Shown piece by piece: positions 27,307-36,341 of a stretch of DNA of 64,000 nt. The DNA is from Spirosoma sp. KUDC1026. GTDB lineage: Bacteria; Bacteroidota; Bacteroidia; Cytophagales; Spirosomataceae. The notes below the pieces were generated by a model. That model saw only the letters and a program-made list of their open reading frames with translations. It was not told the origin of the DNA and did not search any database. Numbering within the stretch: the stretch's first letter is position 1; each line of letters begins with the position of its first letter. The translations under genes and the position numbers were made by a program. The DNA lies in assembly GCF_013375035.1 (NCBI RefSeq), contig NZ_CP056032.1, positions 852,001 through 916,000 on the forward strand. Reading direction: 5' to 3'.

Positions 27307-27890
27307 ATCAGATCGCTGTGTTCGTCGAGCCGTTCTTTCAGCCGGCGCATCCGCAGGCCAGCCATGATCCGAAAAATACCGGCCAGAATAAAGCCGACGC
27401 CCGTCCAGATGACGATGTTCAGCGCGCCCAGTTCCGGATTATTCATGATCACAAAGGCAAAGACGATAATCCCCAGCCCCAGTGCCAGTAGCCAGCCCCA
27501 GTTCGCAACGCCATAGGAGCGCAGGGCTACTGACGTGCCTATCGCCGAAAAGCCGCGAAAAAGCAGCCATATTCCCAGTAAAATTGGCAGGGTTTCCAAC
27601 GTAACGGCCGGATTGGCCAATAGGTAAATACCCAGTGCCAGGTCAATAATACCACCTACCAGCGTCCAGCCCCAGCCGTCGATGGCGTCCCGGTTGGAAA
27701 CGGCGAAGGCTACCTCAACCAGTCCCGCAATTGTAAGACTGATACTGAACAGAACAGCCAGCGACGCATAGGCGGCCAGCGGAGTCATCAGAATCCAGAC
27801 GCCCAGCCCGATCAGGAGCAGGCCCGTCAGCACCAGGAGCCACCAGTTTTTAACGGCCCGGCGCACCTCTTTAAAAATAGAGTTTTCCAT
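27303..27890 (-). CDS. HdeD/DUF308 membrane protein
   Basis: A 195-residue inner-membrane protein with six hydrophobic segments arranged in three similar pairs (LVLTGLLLIGLGVWIL, SLAVLFSISLTIAGLVEVAF, LVGGIIDLALGIYLL and so on), ending in a basic tail. It matches the HdeD acid-resistance family (DUF308); whether it acts in acid stress here is unknown. An octamer/nonamer-repeat hairpin lies upstream, between it and the PBP4-type gene that points the same way. Confidence 0.85.
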   Translation of the reverse strand: MENSIFKEVRRAVKNWWLLVLTGLLLIGLGVWILMTPLAAYASLAVLFSISLTIAGLVEVAFAVSNRDAIDGWGWTLVGGIIDLALGIYLLANPAVTLETLPILLGIWLLFRGFSAIGTSVALRSYGVANWGWLLALGLGIIVFAFVIMNNPELGALNIVIWTGVGFILAGIFRIMAGLRMRRLKERLDEHSDLI

Positions 27891-27916
27891 TACTGTGTTG
27901 AGTCATTCAGGTTCAA

Positions 27917-28002
27917 TTTGACAGGATTACAGCTGGGCCGCGCCACGATGGGCGCCGGGCGGACTAATGGGATGTAAATTGAAATCCTGTGATCCTGTCA
28001 AA
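27917..28002 (-). repeat. Repeat hairpin, element E (PBP4-hdeD spacer)
   Basis: Arms 27917-27932 and 27987-28002 pair at 15 of 16 positions (TTTGACAGGAT core). The right arm also contains a 9-nt near-tandem (ATCCTGTGA / ATCCTGTCA) and can alternatively pair through TTCAATTT/AAATTGAA. Same design as the other repeat hairpins of this window but with a different unit. Confidence 0.65.
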
Positions 28003-28068
28003 AGGTAGATACACAGAACGAACCAGATTCCTGTCGAGTTGTTTGCCGAAAACGACTCAACACTTTGC

Positions 28069-29337
28069 TCAGAACCGCTCGTGAATCTGCCGGAGCAGAT
28101 CGGTGGTACGCTGCCGCATTTCGCTGACCGGCTGCGTAAAATTGTTGTGCATAATGCTGAAATAGAGCGTTTTTCCCCGTTGCGTCAGGATGTAGCCGCT
28201 CAGGTTATACACCGCACTCATGGACCCCGACTTGGCATACACATAGGGTTGCTGGCTGGTGCCCATGGAACGTAACGTACCCGACCGACCGGCGGCAGGC
28301 AGAAGGGCAAACAAACGCTGGCGGGGTATCCTGGCATCGATGCGGCCCAGCAGGTCGATCAGGATATTGGGCGTAAACAGGTTGTAGCGCGACAGACCGG
28401 AACCGTCGACCCACTTGGCTTTCGTGATGGGGTAACGTAACACACTGTCGGCTACCCAGCGCCGGGCCTGAGTGGGGTCGATCTTGTCTGCCCGACGTTC
28501 GGCGGAGAGCATAAACAGGACCTGCTCGGCAAACTGATTGTCACTGACGTAAAGCATCCGTTTGTATAGTGAATCAGTAGATAGCCCACGTAATAGTTGA
28601 GCATCTGCCGGAACGGGAGAAGATACCAGGCCAACGGGGCGGTGTAACGTATCACTCAGCAGCCGGGCCGCCAGCTCCGGCGACCACCGAAAGGGTACAT
28701 CCTGTTTACTGGTAACGCCAGTGCCGGGCACCGTGAACGTATTCGCAAACTCTGCCCGGTGAACGCCTGTCTGTTTACTGCCTGCTTCCAGAACGCGGAC
28801 GCTATCCCGAAAAGCAGCAGGACTAATACCCTGCTTGTTGAAACGAACGACGTTACCGTACAGGGGCAGTGATACCAACTCCGCCGAGTAGTCATCGTTG
28901 TAATCATCCCAGGCCCAGCCCGGCCCAAAGCGTGGACCGCTGTAATTGTCAGCAGAAAAGAATAGCTGTTCTGGCCGACTGCGCAGAAAGGCCAGCGCCG
29001 ACGTATCGGGCAGGTCGGGGTGGAGCAGGAGCGGGTTGCCCGTTCCCCAGAAGATCAGCGAATCCTGCCGGACAACGTAACGTAGCGCTGGCAGCGATTC
29101 TGAAATCCCCAGCAGCCCCGCGTAAAAGCTGAACAGCTTCGTGTTGGAGGCAGGTGTAAACGGAATATCGGCATTGTGCTGAATCAGCGCTTTCTTCCGA
29201 ATAGGGTCATATACGGCTACTCCCAGGCTATGATCGGTATAGGTTGGTAGAGTGCGCAGGTCGTGGCTCAGGCGCCGGGCGGGAGAGCAGCCAGCCAGTA
29301 GCAGGCCGGTCAATAAGGCAAGAAGCAGTTTAGACAT
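28069..29337 (-). CDS. dacB: D-Ala-D-Ala carboxypeptidase/endopeptidase, PBP4 (S13) family lipoprotein
   Basis: A 422-residue penicillin-binding protein that trims or cleaves peptidoglycan peptides in the periplasm. It has a lipoprotein signal (MSKLLLALLTGLLLAGCS). Active-site motifs: SxxK at Ser64-Lys67 (ASNTK), SxN as YVSDNQF, and a KTG variant KSG in YAKSGSMSAVY. The family-typical inserted domain between the first two motifs is present. The C-terminus is LRQIHERF. The gene shares direction with the metalloprotease-like gene upstream, but a terminator-like hairpin separates them. Confidence 0.92.
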   Translation of the reverse strand: MSKLLLALLTGLLLAGCSPARRLSHDLRTLPTYTDHSLGVAVYDPIRKKALIQHNADIPFTPASNTKLFSFYAGLLGISESLPALRYVVRQDSLIFWGTGNPLLLHPDLPDTSALAFLRSRPEQLFFSADNYSGPRFGPGWAWDDYNDDYSAELVSLPLYGNVVRFNKQGISPAAFRDSVRVLEAGSKQTGVHRAEFANTFTVPGTGVTSKQDVPFRWSPELAARLLSDTLHRPVGLVSSPVPADAQLLRGLSTDSLYKRMLYVSDNQFAEQVLFMLSAERRADKIDPTQARRWVADSVLRYPITKAKWVDGSGLSRYNLFTPNILIDLLGRIDARIPRQRLFALLPAAGRSGTLRSMGTSQQPYVYAKSGSMSAVYNLSGYILTQRGKTLYFSIMHNNFTQPVSEMRQRTTDLLRQIHERF

Positions 29338-29340
29338 GAA

Positions 29341-29394
29341 GAAAGCGGGCTGTCGACGACGTTTCTACAAACGTACAGCCAACAGCCCGCTTTC
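29341..29394 (-). terminator. Nested hairpin after the T9SS metalloprotease gene
   Basis: Outer stem of 13 bp (29341-29353 with 29382-29394) enclosing a 6-bp stem ACGTTT/AAACGT (29359-29364, 29369-29374). It sits between the metalloprotease-like stop and the dacB start, so it probably terminates the former. Confidence 0.65.
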
Positions 29395-29411
29395 GACAAG
29401 CGTGATCCGTT

Positions 29412-32027
29412 TTATCGGGTCAGAATCACTTTTTGGGTCAGTACCGCATCGCCTGCTGTCAGCCGCAGCACGTAAAGCCCCGTTGGTAAACCGCTCAGGT
29501 CAAGGCGCTCGCTGATTTTAGTGCCGCCTACCTTCAGGGTCTGCTGGCGAATGGACTGACCCATCATGCCCGTTACAACCAGATCGGCCTGGGGCGTTGC
29601 TTTGGGTAAATCTGCTTCAAGCTGGACAATACCCGTGTTGGCCGGGTTAGGATATACCGCAAAGCGGCCTTTGCTGATGGGCTCGGTCGCCAGAACCGGC
29701 GGTGGTGGTGGGACCTGAATCTGGAGATTGTCGATGGCCCAGCCCCAGCCGTGCACGAGCTGATCGGCGTAAAGCCGGAACCGGATCAGAACCTGGTTGC
29801 CACCCTGAAAAAAACCATTGCCTAACAGCTGAATCTCTCGTTGTTTATAGAGAGCGGTCGTGCCAACAGCCGTAGAGTTTTGTGCACTGGCGTTCGTAGG
29901 ATCAGCAACAAGACCTCTGTTGAAGGCATTCAGCCAGTCGACCTGATCGTTGGCGTTGTAGCCAACCTGAAACTCTCGCCAGTTTCGGCCGTTGTCTCTC
30001 GATCCTTCCACAATAACATAATCGTAGAAACCATCATTCCCAAATGCACTGCCGGATTCATTAGGCTCCACCAGCACGATCTCGCTGAACCGAATAACCG
30101 CGCTATCCGGGTTTGTTTTTAACGTAATGGGCACCAGCAATACCGACTCGTAATTGCTCTGGTACGCATAGTTGCTACCATTGCGATAGGGATGCTCAGA
30201 CTGTAGCGCAGGATTGGTAATGCCAGCCGTCGTTGTTACGCTAAATCCGTAATTGGCAAAGTCCGTTGTCGCTCCGGCCGCTGTAAACGAGTTCGTGTAG
30301 GAGGACCGGGCAGCCTGTAGACCCACGACCGATAAGGTGTAAAAGGCGGTGGCGGCCTGATTGCGCGCCCGCGACGAATCCCGCGCTACAATGCGATAGG
30401 AAACCTGATCCCCCGCTTTTAAGGAGTTTGCCGCGAAACGGATACGACCAACATACACACTATCAAAGCCGTCAATGAATGTAGCCCGATTGTAGAAAAG
30501 AGGAATGCCACTAACCTGTGTTCCTCCATTAACCCGATATTCAACATAGGCGGTGTCAATTCCTGTTGCTCTATTGTCGGAAATATGGGCATAAACAGAT
30601 AGACTATCCGTTGCTGCCGGATTAAAAATAAAGTTCTTGTCGGGGCTGTAACGGATAATCGGAGGGGTGTTGTCGGGCCCGGTCTGCACCTGATGGGGAA
30701 GCTGGGAACCGTCTGGTCGTTTACCAGGGTTGGTAAAGGTTCGTCCGGAAGCATCCTGCGCCTGGAAATAATACCGGACATCACCCTGCGCCTGGGCGGC
30801 CGGCAGTGTGTAGGTATATTCATTCGTTGTACCTACCCGCGTGGGCGTAACGGAGGTGTAGGTTGTGTCTGCCCCTCCCTTGCGGTAAAACAATCGGATG
30901 GAGTTCTCGTTCAGAACGGTGTCACTAACGACCTGCACCCTAAATACCAGATCTCGACTGTCTTCACTATCCGCCAGGGGGGTGTGTAACACCGACGTGG
31001 TTTTCCACTCCATGTCGGTAAACAGATTCAGAATGAGTGGGCCTGGATTGTGAATAGCTTCGGCGTTATCAATCTGCGGAGTCATCAGTGAATTGATGTT
31101 GCCCGCTGGATAGGCAGTTTCGTCCAGGTGGTAAATGCTTGAGGAGGCCGCGAATGTCACGGGCGCATAAATTCTGGCGCGCTGTCCCGTATTTCGCCGG
31201 AGAATAGGGCCGTTCAGGTACAGGGCTCCACCCGTCAGTTGACGATAAAGGGCGTTAGAATTATCCTGAAATGAATTAACTAACCGCTGCCCCTGACTAT
31301 TTTCGATAAAATTGTCATAGACGAAAGGCTGTCCAGCGGAGAACTCCCCCAGCGAGCCTGTCGTACCGAAACCGCCGATAATACCCAGCCCGTGACCAAT
31401 TTCGTGGAGCACGACACTGACCAGGTCGGCCTGGCCAGCGGGTGGTTTGGCATCGGTACCGTAATACCAGTTGTAATTTTGATTGAAATTAGCGCTGATA
31501 TCGGACGAGTCCGGGTGGTTGAGCTGTGTCCGGGAGATTTTCTCGGCGAGCGCAATCGGGTAAAAACTCGTAGCCTTCTGGGAGCCATTGACCAATATAC
31601 GATAACCGGTTGGACCGGCTGATCCTAGTACGTTGTTAGCCTGCCGCGTCCAGTTGGCCCGAATACGAATGGGCACGGACGAAACGATCAGCGTTGACCA
31701 GATATCCACGGCGTACTGAAAAGCGGCCTGCGCCTGGGGGGAGAAACCGTTGTACGTAACGATGAACTGGGACGTAGCCGCTGCCTGCCGGGCGTTCGGG
31801 TTTTGCCGGCTTTTCAGGAACGCATCTGGGGGGAGGAGCTTGGTAAAGGCGTCACGGTTCGTGCCGTAGCAGATGGTTCTGACACCGGGGTATTCAGTAC
31901 GCATCTGGCGTACAAACTGCTGGTACGAGGCAGCTTTTTCAGACTGACCGGTACGTTGAGCCAGCAGCGGACTCGACAGGAGCAGTCCGGCGACCAGAAG
32001 CCAGGCCGGCAATTTCCAATAAGTCAT
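29412..32027 (-). CDS. T9SS-secreted metalloprotease-like protein
   Basis: An 871-residue exported protein. Signal peptide MTYWKLPAWLLVAGLLLSSPLLAQ. Residues 204-220 carry HEIGHGLGIIGG, a zinc metalloprotease motif in which the position of the third zincin ligand (HExxHxxGxxH/D) is Gly instead of His or Asp; either another residue serves as ligand or the site is altered. The middle has beta-sandwich domains (for example around residues 345-450 and 570-770). The C-terminus (about 795-871, YPNPANTGIVQLEADLP... GLYVLRLTAGDAVLTQKVILTR) is a type A sorting domain of the type IX secretion system, so the protein is exported to the surface or medium. Confidence 0.88.
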   Translation of the reverse strand: MTYWKLPAWLLVAGLLLSSPLLAQRTGQSEKAASYQQFVRQMRTEYPGVRTICYGTNRDAFTKLLPPDAFLKSRQNPNARQAAATSQFIVTYNGFSPQAQAAFQYAVDIWSTLIVSSVPIRIRANWTRQANNVLGSAGPTGYRILVNGSQKATSFYPIALAEKISRTQLNHPDSSDISANFNQNYNWYYGTDAKPPAGQADLVSVVLHEIGHGLGIIGGFGTTGSLGEFSAGQPFVYDNFIENSQGQRLVNSFQDNSNALYRQLTGGALYLNGPILRRNTGQRARIYAPVTFAASSSIYHLDETAYPAGNINSLMTPQIDNAEAIHNPGPLILNLFTDMEWKTTSVLHTPLADSEDSRDLVFRVQVVSDTVLNENSIRLFYRKGGADTTYTSVTPTRVGTTNEYTYTLPAAQAQGDVRYYFQAQDASGRTFTNPGKRPDGSQLPHQVQTGPDNTPPIIRYSPDKNFIFNPAATDSLSVYAHISDNRATGIDTAYVEYRVNGGTQVSGIPLFYNRATFIDGFDSVYVGRIRFAANSLKAGDQVSYRIVARDSSRARNQAATAFYTLSVVGLQAARSSYTNSFTAAGATTDFANYGFSVTTTAGITNPALQSEHPYRNGSNYAYQSNYESVLLVPITLKTNPDSAVIRFSEIVLVEPNESGSAFGNDGFYDYVIVEGSRDNGRNWREFQVGYNANDQVDWLNAFNRGLVADPTNASAQNSTAVGTTALYKQREIQLLGNGFFQGGNQVLIRFRLYADQLVHGWGWAIDNLQIQVPPPPPVLATEPISKGRFAVYPNPANTGIVQLEADLPKATPQADLVVTGMMGQSIRQQTLKVGGTKISERLDLSGLPTGLYVLRLTAGDAVLTQKVILTR

Positions 32028-32090
32028 ACAGGAAAGAGGTAGAGGTTAATATCAGGTATTGAACTGGGTTAACGAAACAGATAAAAATAA

Positions 32091-32152
32091 ATCAGCGCTT
32101 ACTATCTCATTACGCCGTCGATTGCCGACCTAAGATAGTAGTAAGCGCTGAT
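32091..32152. terminator. Bulged hairpin downstream of msrB
   Basis: The left arm 32091-32107 pairs with the right arm 32133-32152 along 17 bp, with a 3-nt bulge in the right arm. It lies between the msrB stop and the start of the metalloprotease gene, as expected for the msrB terminator. Confidence 0.6.
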
Positions 32153-32207
32153 AAATAACACGAGCAACGCCAGCATTTGTTGTACTGACGTGGTCCAATG
32201 GGTGAAA

Positions 32208-32615
<408 letters not shown>

Positions 32616-32744
32616 TGGTTCAATGAATGTTAGTTTGGTTTATCAAATAAGAGGTAAAACCGGTTGCAGGTCGATTTGTCTTTCGGAGTCCGTAAATTCG
32701 CGATAGAAACAAAAAACCGGACGTAGGGGTCTGGTACGTGCGTA

Positions 32745-34655
32745 GTGACGATCCGGCAGATTTTACAGCAATTTTGGGGGTATGACGCTTTCCGGCCCAT
32801 GCAGGAAGAGGTAGTCAACACGGCCTTGGCCCGGCAGGATTCGCTGGTACTGATGCCCACGGGGGGCGGTAAATCCATCTGCTTCCAGGTGCCAGCCCTG
32901 GCCATGAAAGGGGTTTGTATTGTCGTTACGCCCCTGATTGCGCTGATGAAGGACCAGGTCGAGCAGCTCCGTCGGCGGGGAATTCCGGCGGCCGCGATTT
33001 ACTCCGGGATGCACTACCGGGAGATTGACGCCACGCTCGATAACTGCATCTACGGAAATACTAAATTCCTTTACCTGTCGCCCGAGCGGCTACGTACCGA
33101 AATTGTGATTGAGCGGGTTAAGCAGATGACGGTTTGCCTGCTTGCCGTTGACGAAGCACACTGTATTTCAGCCTGGGGGTACGACTTCCGGCCGCCGTAC
33201 CTGCAGATTGCCGAGTTCCGGGAGCTGGTTCCCGATACGCCCATCATGGCGCTGACAGCCTCGGCTACACCCGACGTGCAGAAAGATATTGTCGAGAAGC
33301 TGACGTTACGCGAGCCTGGGATTTTTCGACAAACGTTCGCCCGGCCCAACCTGTCGTACTCGGTCATGCAGGAGGACGATAAGGAGGGGCGTCTGCTTCG
33401 GGTGCTGCAACGCGTACCCGGCTCGGCCATTATTTACGTCCGGAGTCGGAAACAGACCCAGCAATTGGCTAACAAACTGAATCAGTATGGTATTTCGACC
33501 GATTTTTACCATGCTGGGCTGACCAATCAGCAGCGGGCTGACAAGCAGGACGCCTGGATTCAAAACCAGACGCGGGTGATGGTGGCTACGAACGCCTTCG
33601 GGATGGGCATCGACAAACCCGACGTACGGCTGGTAATTCACCTCGACGTACCGGATTCGCTGGAAGCGTATTATCAGGAAGCCGGGCGGGCCGGGCGCGA
33701 TGGGCAGAAAGCCTACGGACTCATGCTCTATACCAAAGGTGATCTGGAGAACCTGACGTTCCGTACCGAGCAGCTCTACCAACCCGTAGCCATGCTGCGT
33801 CGGGTTTATCAGGCGGTGGCTAACTACACGGCGGTACCCGTTGGCGGGGGGGAGTTTACCAGCTACGATTTCGACCTGCATACCTTTACCAATACGTTCA
33901 GTCTGCCGCCCCAGGAAACCCACTATGCCCTGAAGCAGCTGCAGCTGGAAGGTTTCATTCAACTGACGGAGACGTACTTTCGGCCGTCGAAGTTTACGCT
34001 GACGCTGGATAATCGGCAGCTTTACGAGTTTCAGGTAATGAATCCGCGCTTCGACCCATTTATCAAGCTGCTGCTGCGCATGTACGGGGGCGAAGCCTTT
34101 ATGGACTTTGTGACGATTTCGGAGTCGGCGCTGGCGAAGGCTTTTCTGGTGAGTACGGAGGAGGTTATGAACCTGCTGGATCAACTGCAGCAGCGCGAGG
34201 TCATTCTGTACGAAAAGCAGAAAGACAAACCGCAGCTGACGTTTCTGACGCCCCGTTACGACGCGCCATCACTGCCCGTGAACGTGCAGGAACTAAACCG
34301 GCGGAAGGATCTGGCGATGCGGAAAGTAAAGGCGGCTATAATTTACACCGAACACCTGACGCAGTGTCGTACCCGGCTGTTGCAGGCCTATTTCGGCGAA
34401 GCACCCGGCGAAGCCTGCGGCATCTGCGACAACTGCATCCGGCGGAAAAAGCAGCAGGAGACCCCGGTATCACCGCTCGTTCGGGAGGAGGTGCGTGCCT
34501 ACGTAGCGCTGGCCAATGGGCCGGGCGTATCACCCAAACAACTCTCGCACCACTTCGCTCAGACCGACTCCCAGACGCTGGCCCGAACGCTCGAGCAGAT
34601 GCTGGCTGAAGAGGAAATTCGCTACAACAAAAACGGTAACCTGACGCTGAACTAA
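32745..34655 (+). CDS. recQ: ATP-dependent DNA helicase RecQ
   Basis: A 3'-5' helicase for recombination and fork repair. Motifs: FRPMQEEVV (motif 0), Walker A MPTGGGKS (about residues 38-45), DEAHC (motif II), SATPDV, and motif VI QEAGRAGRDG. The zinc-binding region has four Cys (HLTQCRTR and CGICDNC, about residues 545-570). At 636 residues it matches RecQ with RQC region; an HRDC domain is not obvious, and the C-terminus seems to be a short winged-helix-like segment. The start is GTG at 32745, immediately before the conserved TIRQILQQFWGYDAFRPMQ. Confidence 0.94.
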   Translation: MTIRQILQQFWGYDAFRPMQEEVVNTALARQDSLVLMPTGGGKSICFQVPALAMKGVCIVVTPLIALMKDQVEQLRRRGIPAAAIYSGMHYREIDATLDNCIYGNTKFLYLSPERLRTEIVIERVKQMTVCLLAVDEAHCISAWGYDFRPPYLQIAEFRELVPDTPIMALTASATPDVQKDIVEKLTLREPGIFRQTFARPNLSYSVMQEDDKEGRLLRVLQRVPGSAIIYVRSRKQTQQLANKLNQYGISTDFYHAGLTNQQRADKQDAWIQNQTRVMVATNAFGMGIDKPDVRLVIHLDVPDSLEAYYQEAGRAGRDGQKAYGLMLYTKGDLENLTFRTEQLYQPVAMLRRVYQAVANYTAVPVGGGEFTSYDFDLHTFTNTFSLPPQETHYALKQLQLEGFIQLTETYFRPSKFTLTLDNRQLYEFQVMNPRFDPFIKLLLRMYGGEAFMDFVTISESALAKAFLVSTEEVMNLLDQLQQREVILYEKQKDKPQLTFLTPRYDAPSLPVNVQELNRRKDLAMRKVKAAIIYTEHLTQCRTRLLQAYFGEAPGEACGICDNCIRRKKQQETPVSPLVREEVRAYVALANGPGVSPKQLSHHFAQTDSQTLARTLEQMLAEEEIRYNKNGNLTLN

Positions 34656-34765
34656 ACAGATGACTATGTTGGTGACTGCTAGGTGATTAGCGCTTGGTTT
34701 CGGCAGATCTTTAAACCTTTGCCTGGCTTACATCGTCAATAGTGGGACATCACAGATTCTTATCT

Positions 34766-35548
34766 ATGTTTTCATTTCAGGCTATAAAAACAACCATCAG
34801 TTTATCGCTTATTTTACTTGGGCTTTCTAACGCAGTAATGGCTCAGGGCGCCGGTAACCTGGTGCAGGGAGCGCTCGACCTCGCGAACGCCTACCGATTG
34901 ACGAACGCCCAGGTGGCGACTTACTCAAAACAGGCCGTTCAGAAAATGGACGCTGAGAACCCCGTCGCGGGGCCTAATGATCCGTACACACAGCGTCTGA
35001 ATCGGATTGTTAGTCGTCTCCGAACGGTCAACAAGACGCCGATCAATTATAAGGTTTACCTGGTTAAAGACGTAAACGCCTTCGCTACGGCTGACGGTAG
35101 TGTGCGGGTGTTCAAAGGGCTGATGGATCTGATGAGCGATCAGGAAGTACTGGCCGTGATTGGTCACGAAATCGGCCACGTAGCTAATCAGGATTCGCGC
35201 GATGCTATGAAGCAAGCGCTCCAGCGGTCGGCCATCCGAAACGGTGGGGCTGCCCTGCCGGGGGTTATTGGGTCGCTGGCCCGGTCTCAGGTGGGTGGTA
35301 TTGCTGACCAGTTGGTTGGCGCTAAATTCAGTCGGAAGCAGGAAACTGAAGCAGATGACTATAGCTACAATTTCCTGAAGCGTAACGGCTACAACGTAAC
35401 CGCGCTGGCGACCTCATTCGAAAAGCTGGCCAAGGCAAGTGGCGGTGGCAGTAACAAACTGACGCAGTTTATGTCGTCGCACCCCGACAGCCAGGCCCGG
35501 GCGAAACGTATTCGTGATCGCGCCCGGCAGGATGGATTAGCCCGATAA
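34766..35548 (+). CDS. Secreted M48-family metallopeptidase
   Basis: A 260-residue exported zinc peptidase. ATG 34766 gives a signal peptide (MFSFQAIKTTISLSLILLGLSNAVMAQ); an in-frame GTG 24 nt earlier would bury it. Zinc motif HEIGH (about residues 138-142) with the downstream Glu in RKQETEADDYS as third ligand, and the family motif SSHPDSQARAKRI near the C-terminus. Related to periplasmic BepA/LoiP-type proteases that take part in envelope quality control; the exact substrate is unknown. Confidence 0.92.
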   Translation: MFSFQAIKTTISLSLILLGLSNAVMAQGAGNLVQGALDLANAYRLTNAQVATYSKQAVQKMDAENPVAGPNDPYTQRLNRIVSRLRTVNKTPINYKVYLVKDVNAFATADGSVRVFKGLMDLMSDQEVLAVIGHEIGHVANQDSRDAMKQALQRSAIRNGGAALPGVIGSLARSQVGGIADQLVGAKFSRKQETEADDYSYNFLKRNGYNVTALATSFEKLAKASGGGSNKLTQFMSSHPDSQARAKRIRDRARQDGLAR

Positions 35549-35572
35549 GTCAATAAAAGGGCTTTCCCAGCC

Positions 35573-35636
35573 GTCCCTGCGTGGTTTTATTCGTCCCAAT
35601 CGTTGCTGTTTGTCCCAGTAGCGTGCTGAACGTCCC
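35573..35636 (+). repeat. Four GTCCC boxes at 20/19/20-bp spacing
   Basis: GTCCC begins at 35573, 35593, 35612 and 35632, always preceded by a pyrimidine (CGTCCC three times, TGTCCC once). The spacing equals about two helical turns, placing all four on one face of the DNA. They lie 75-140 bp upstream of the DUF2141 gene. No regulator is identified. Confidence 0.5.
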
Positions 35637-35709
35637 TTTGGTTTGACCGGCTTCTGGTGGATTACTATGTTTGAGCCATAAACCAAACGACACGTAAATC
35701 CTACAAGCC

Positions 35710-36156
35710 ATGAAAACGATCATTACTACCTTGAGCCTGCTTCTTTTTGTTTGTGTATTCTCATTTGGCAATCCTGGCCGTATGGTGGCTGATACGGCCA
35801 CGCATAAGCTCACCGTTACGCTCTCCGGCGTCAATAAGCGGAGCGGCAAAGTGTATATCGGCCTGGCCAATGACGCCAGTTCATTCAGTGGACAATCGAT
35901 CATGCAGAAGAGTGTGGACGTACCAGCCTCTGGTGAGATCAGCATTACGTTCGACAAGCTAAAGACAGGGCGTTACGCTGTCCGGGTCTACCAGGATCTA
36001 AACGATAATCAGAAGATCGATATGGCAGGCATGATGCCAACCGAGCCTTTTGGTTTCTCGAACGTAAGCGTGCTGATGGGGCCGCCGGATTTCGACCAGA
36101 GCGCCTTTGATCTGGATGCCGACAAGAGTATTAACATCACGATGATCGAGATGTAA
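35710..36156 (+). CDS. DUF2141 secreted protein
   Basis: A 148-residue exported protein of unknown function. Signal peptide MKTIITTLSLLLFVCVFSFG. The body is a small beta-sandwich typical of DUF2141: LTVTLSGVNKRSGKVYIGLAND, GEISITFDKLKTGRYAVRVYQDLNDNQKID and the PTEPFGFSN loop. Often found near TonB systems; its function is not established. Monocistronic, between a region with periodic GTCCC boxes and a terminator. Confidence 0.85.
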   Translation: MKTIITTLSLLLFVCVFSFGNPGRMVADTATHKLTVTLSGVNKRSGKVYIGLANDASSFSGQSIMQKSVDVPASGEISITFDKLKTGRYAVRVYQDLNDNQKIDMAGMMPTEPFGFSNVSVLMGPPDFDQSAFDLDADKSINITMIEM

Positions 36157-36196
36157 TAATTGCATGACAGGTTAGGCAATTTTACCGACCTACATG

Positions 36197-36228
36197 AAGA
36201 GCCGCCCAATTCTGAGCGGCTCTTTTCG
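36197..36228 (+). terminator. DUF2141 gene terminator
   Basis: A 9-bp stem AAGAGCCGC/GCGGCTCTT (36197-36205, 36216-36224) followed by TT. 40 nt beyond the stop codon. Confidence 0.8.
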
Positions 36229-36341
36229 TGTTTGTACAACAAAAAGGTACAACAGCGGTTTACAAAACTTATATACGATTACTGTGATTTCGTGACCACA
36301 GCTCGAACAATCATTTGTTTACCGAATACTCAACCCGCGTT

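Noticed and set aside
33306-34184. Open frame opposite recQ (292 codons)
   Set aside because: Shadow of a conserved helicase; no independent support.
35550-35957. Minus-strand open frame over the GTCCC array and start of the DUF2141 gene
   Set aside because: The conserved signal peptide and DUF2141 fold on the plus strand explain the region; the frame is low-complexity where it crosses the repeats.
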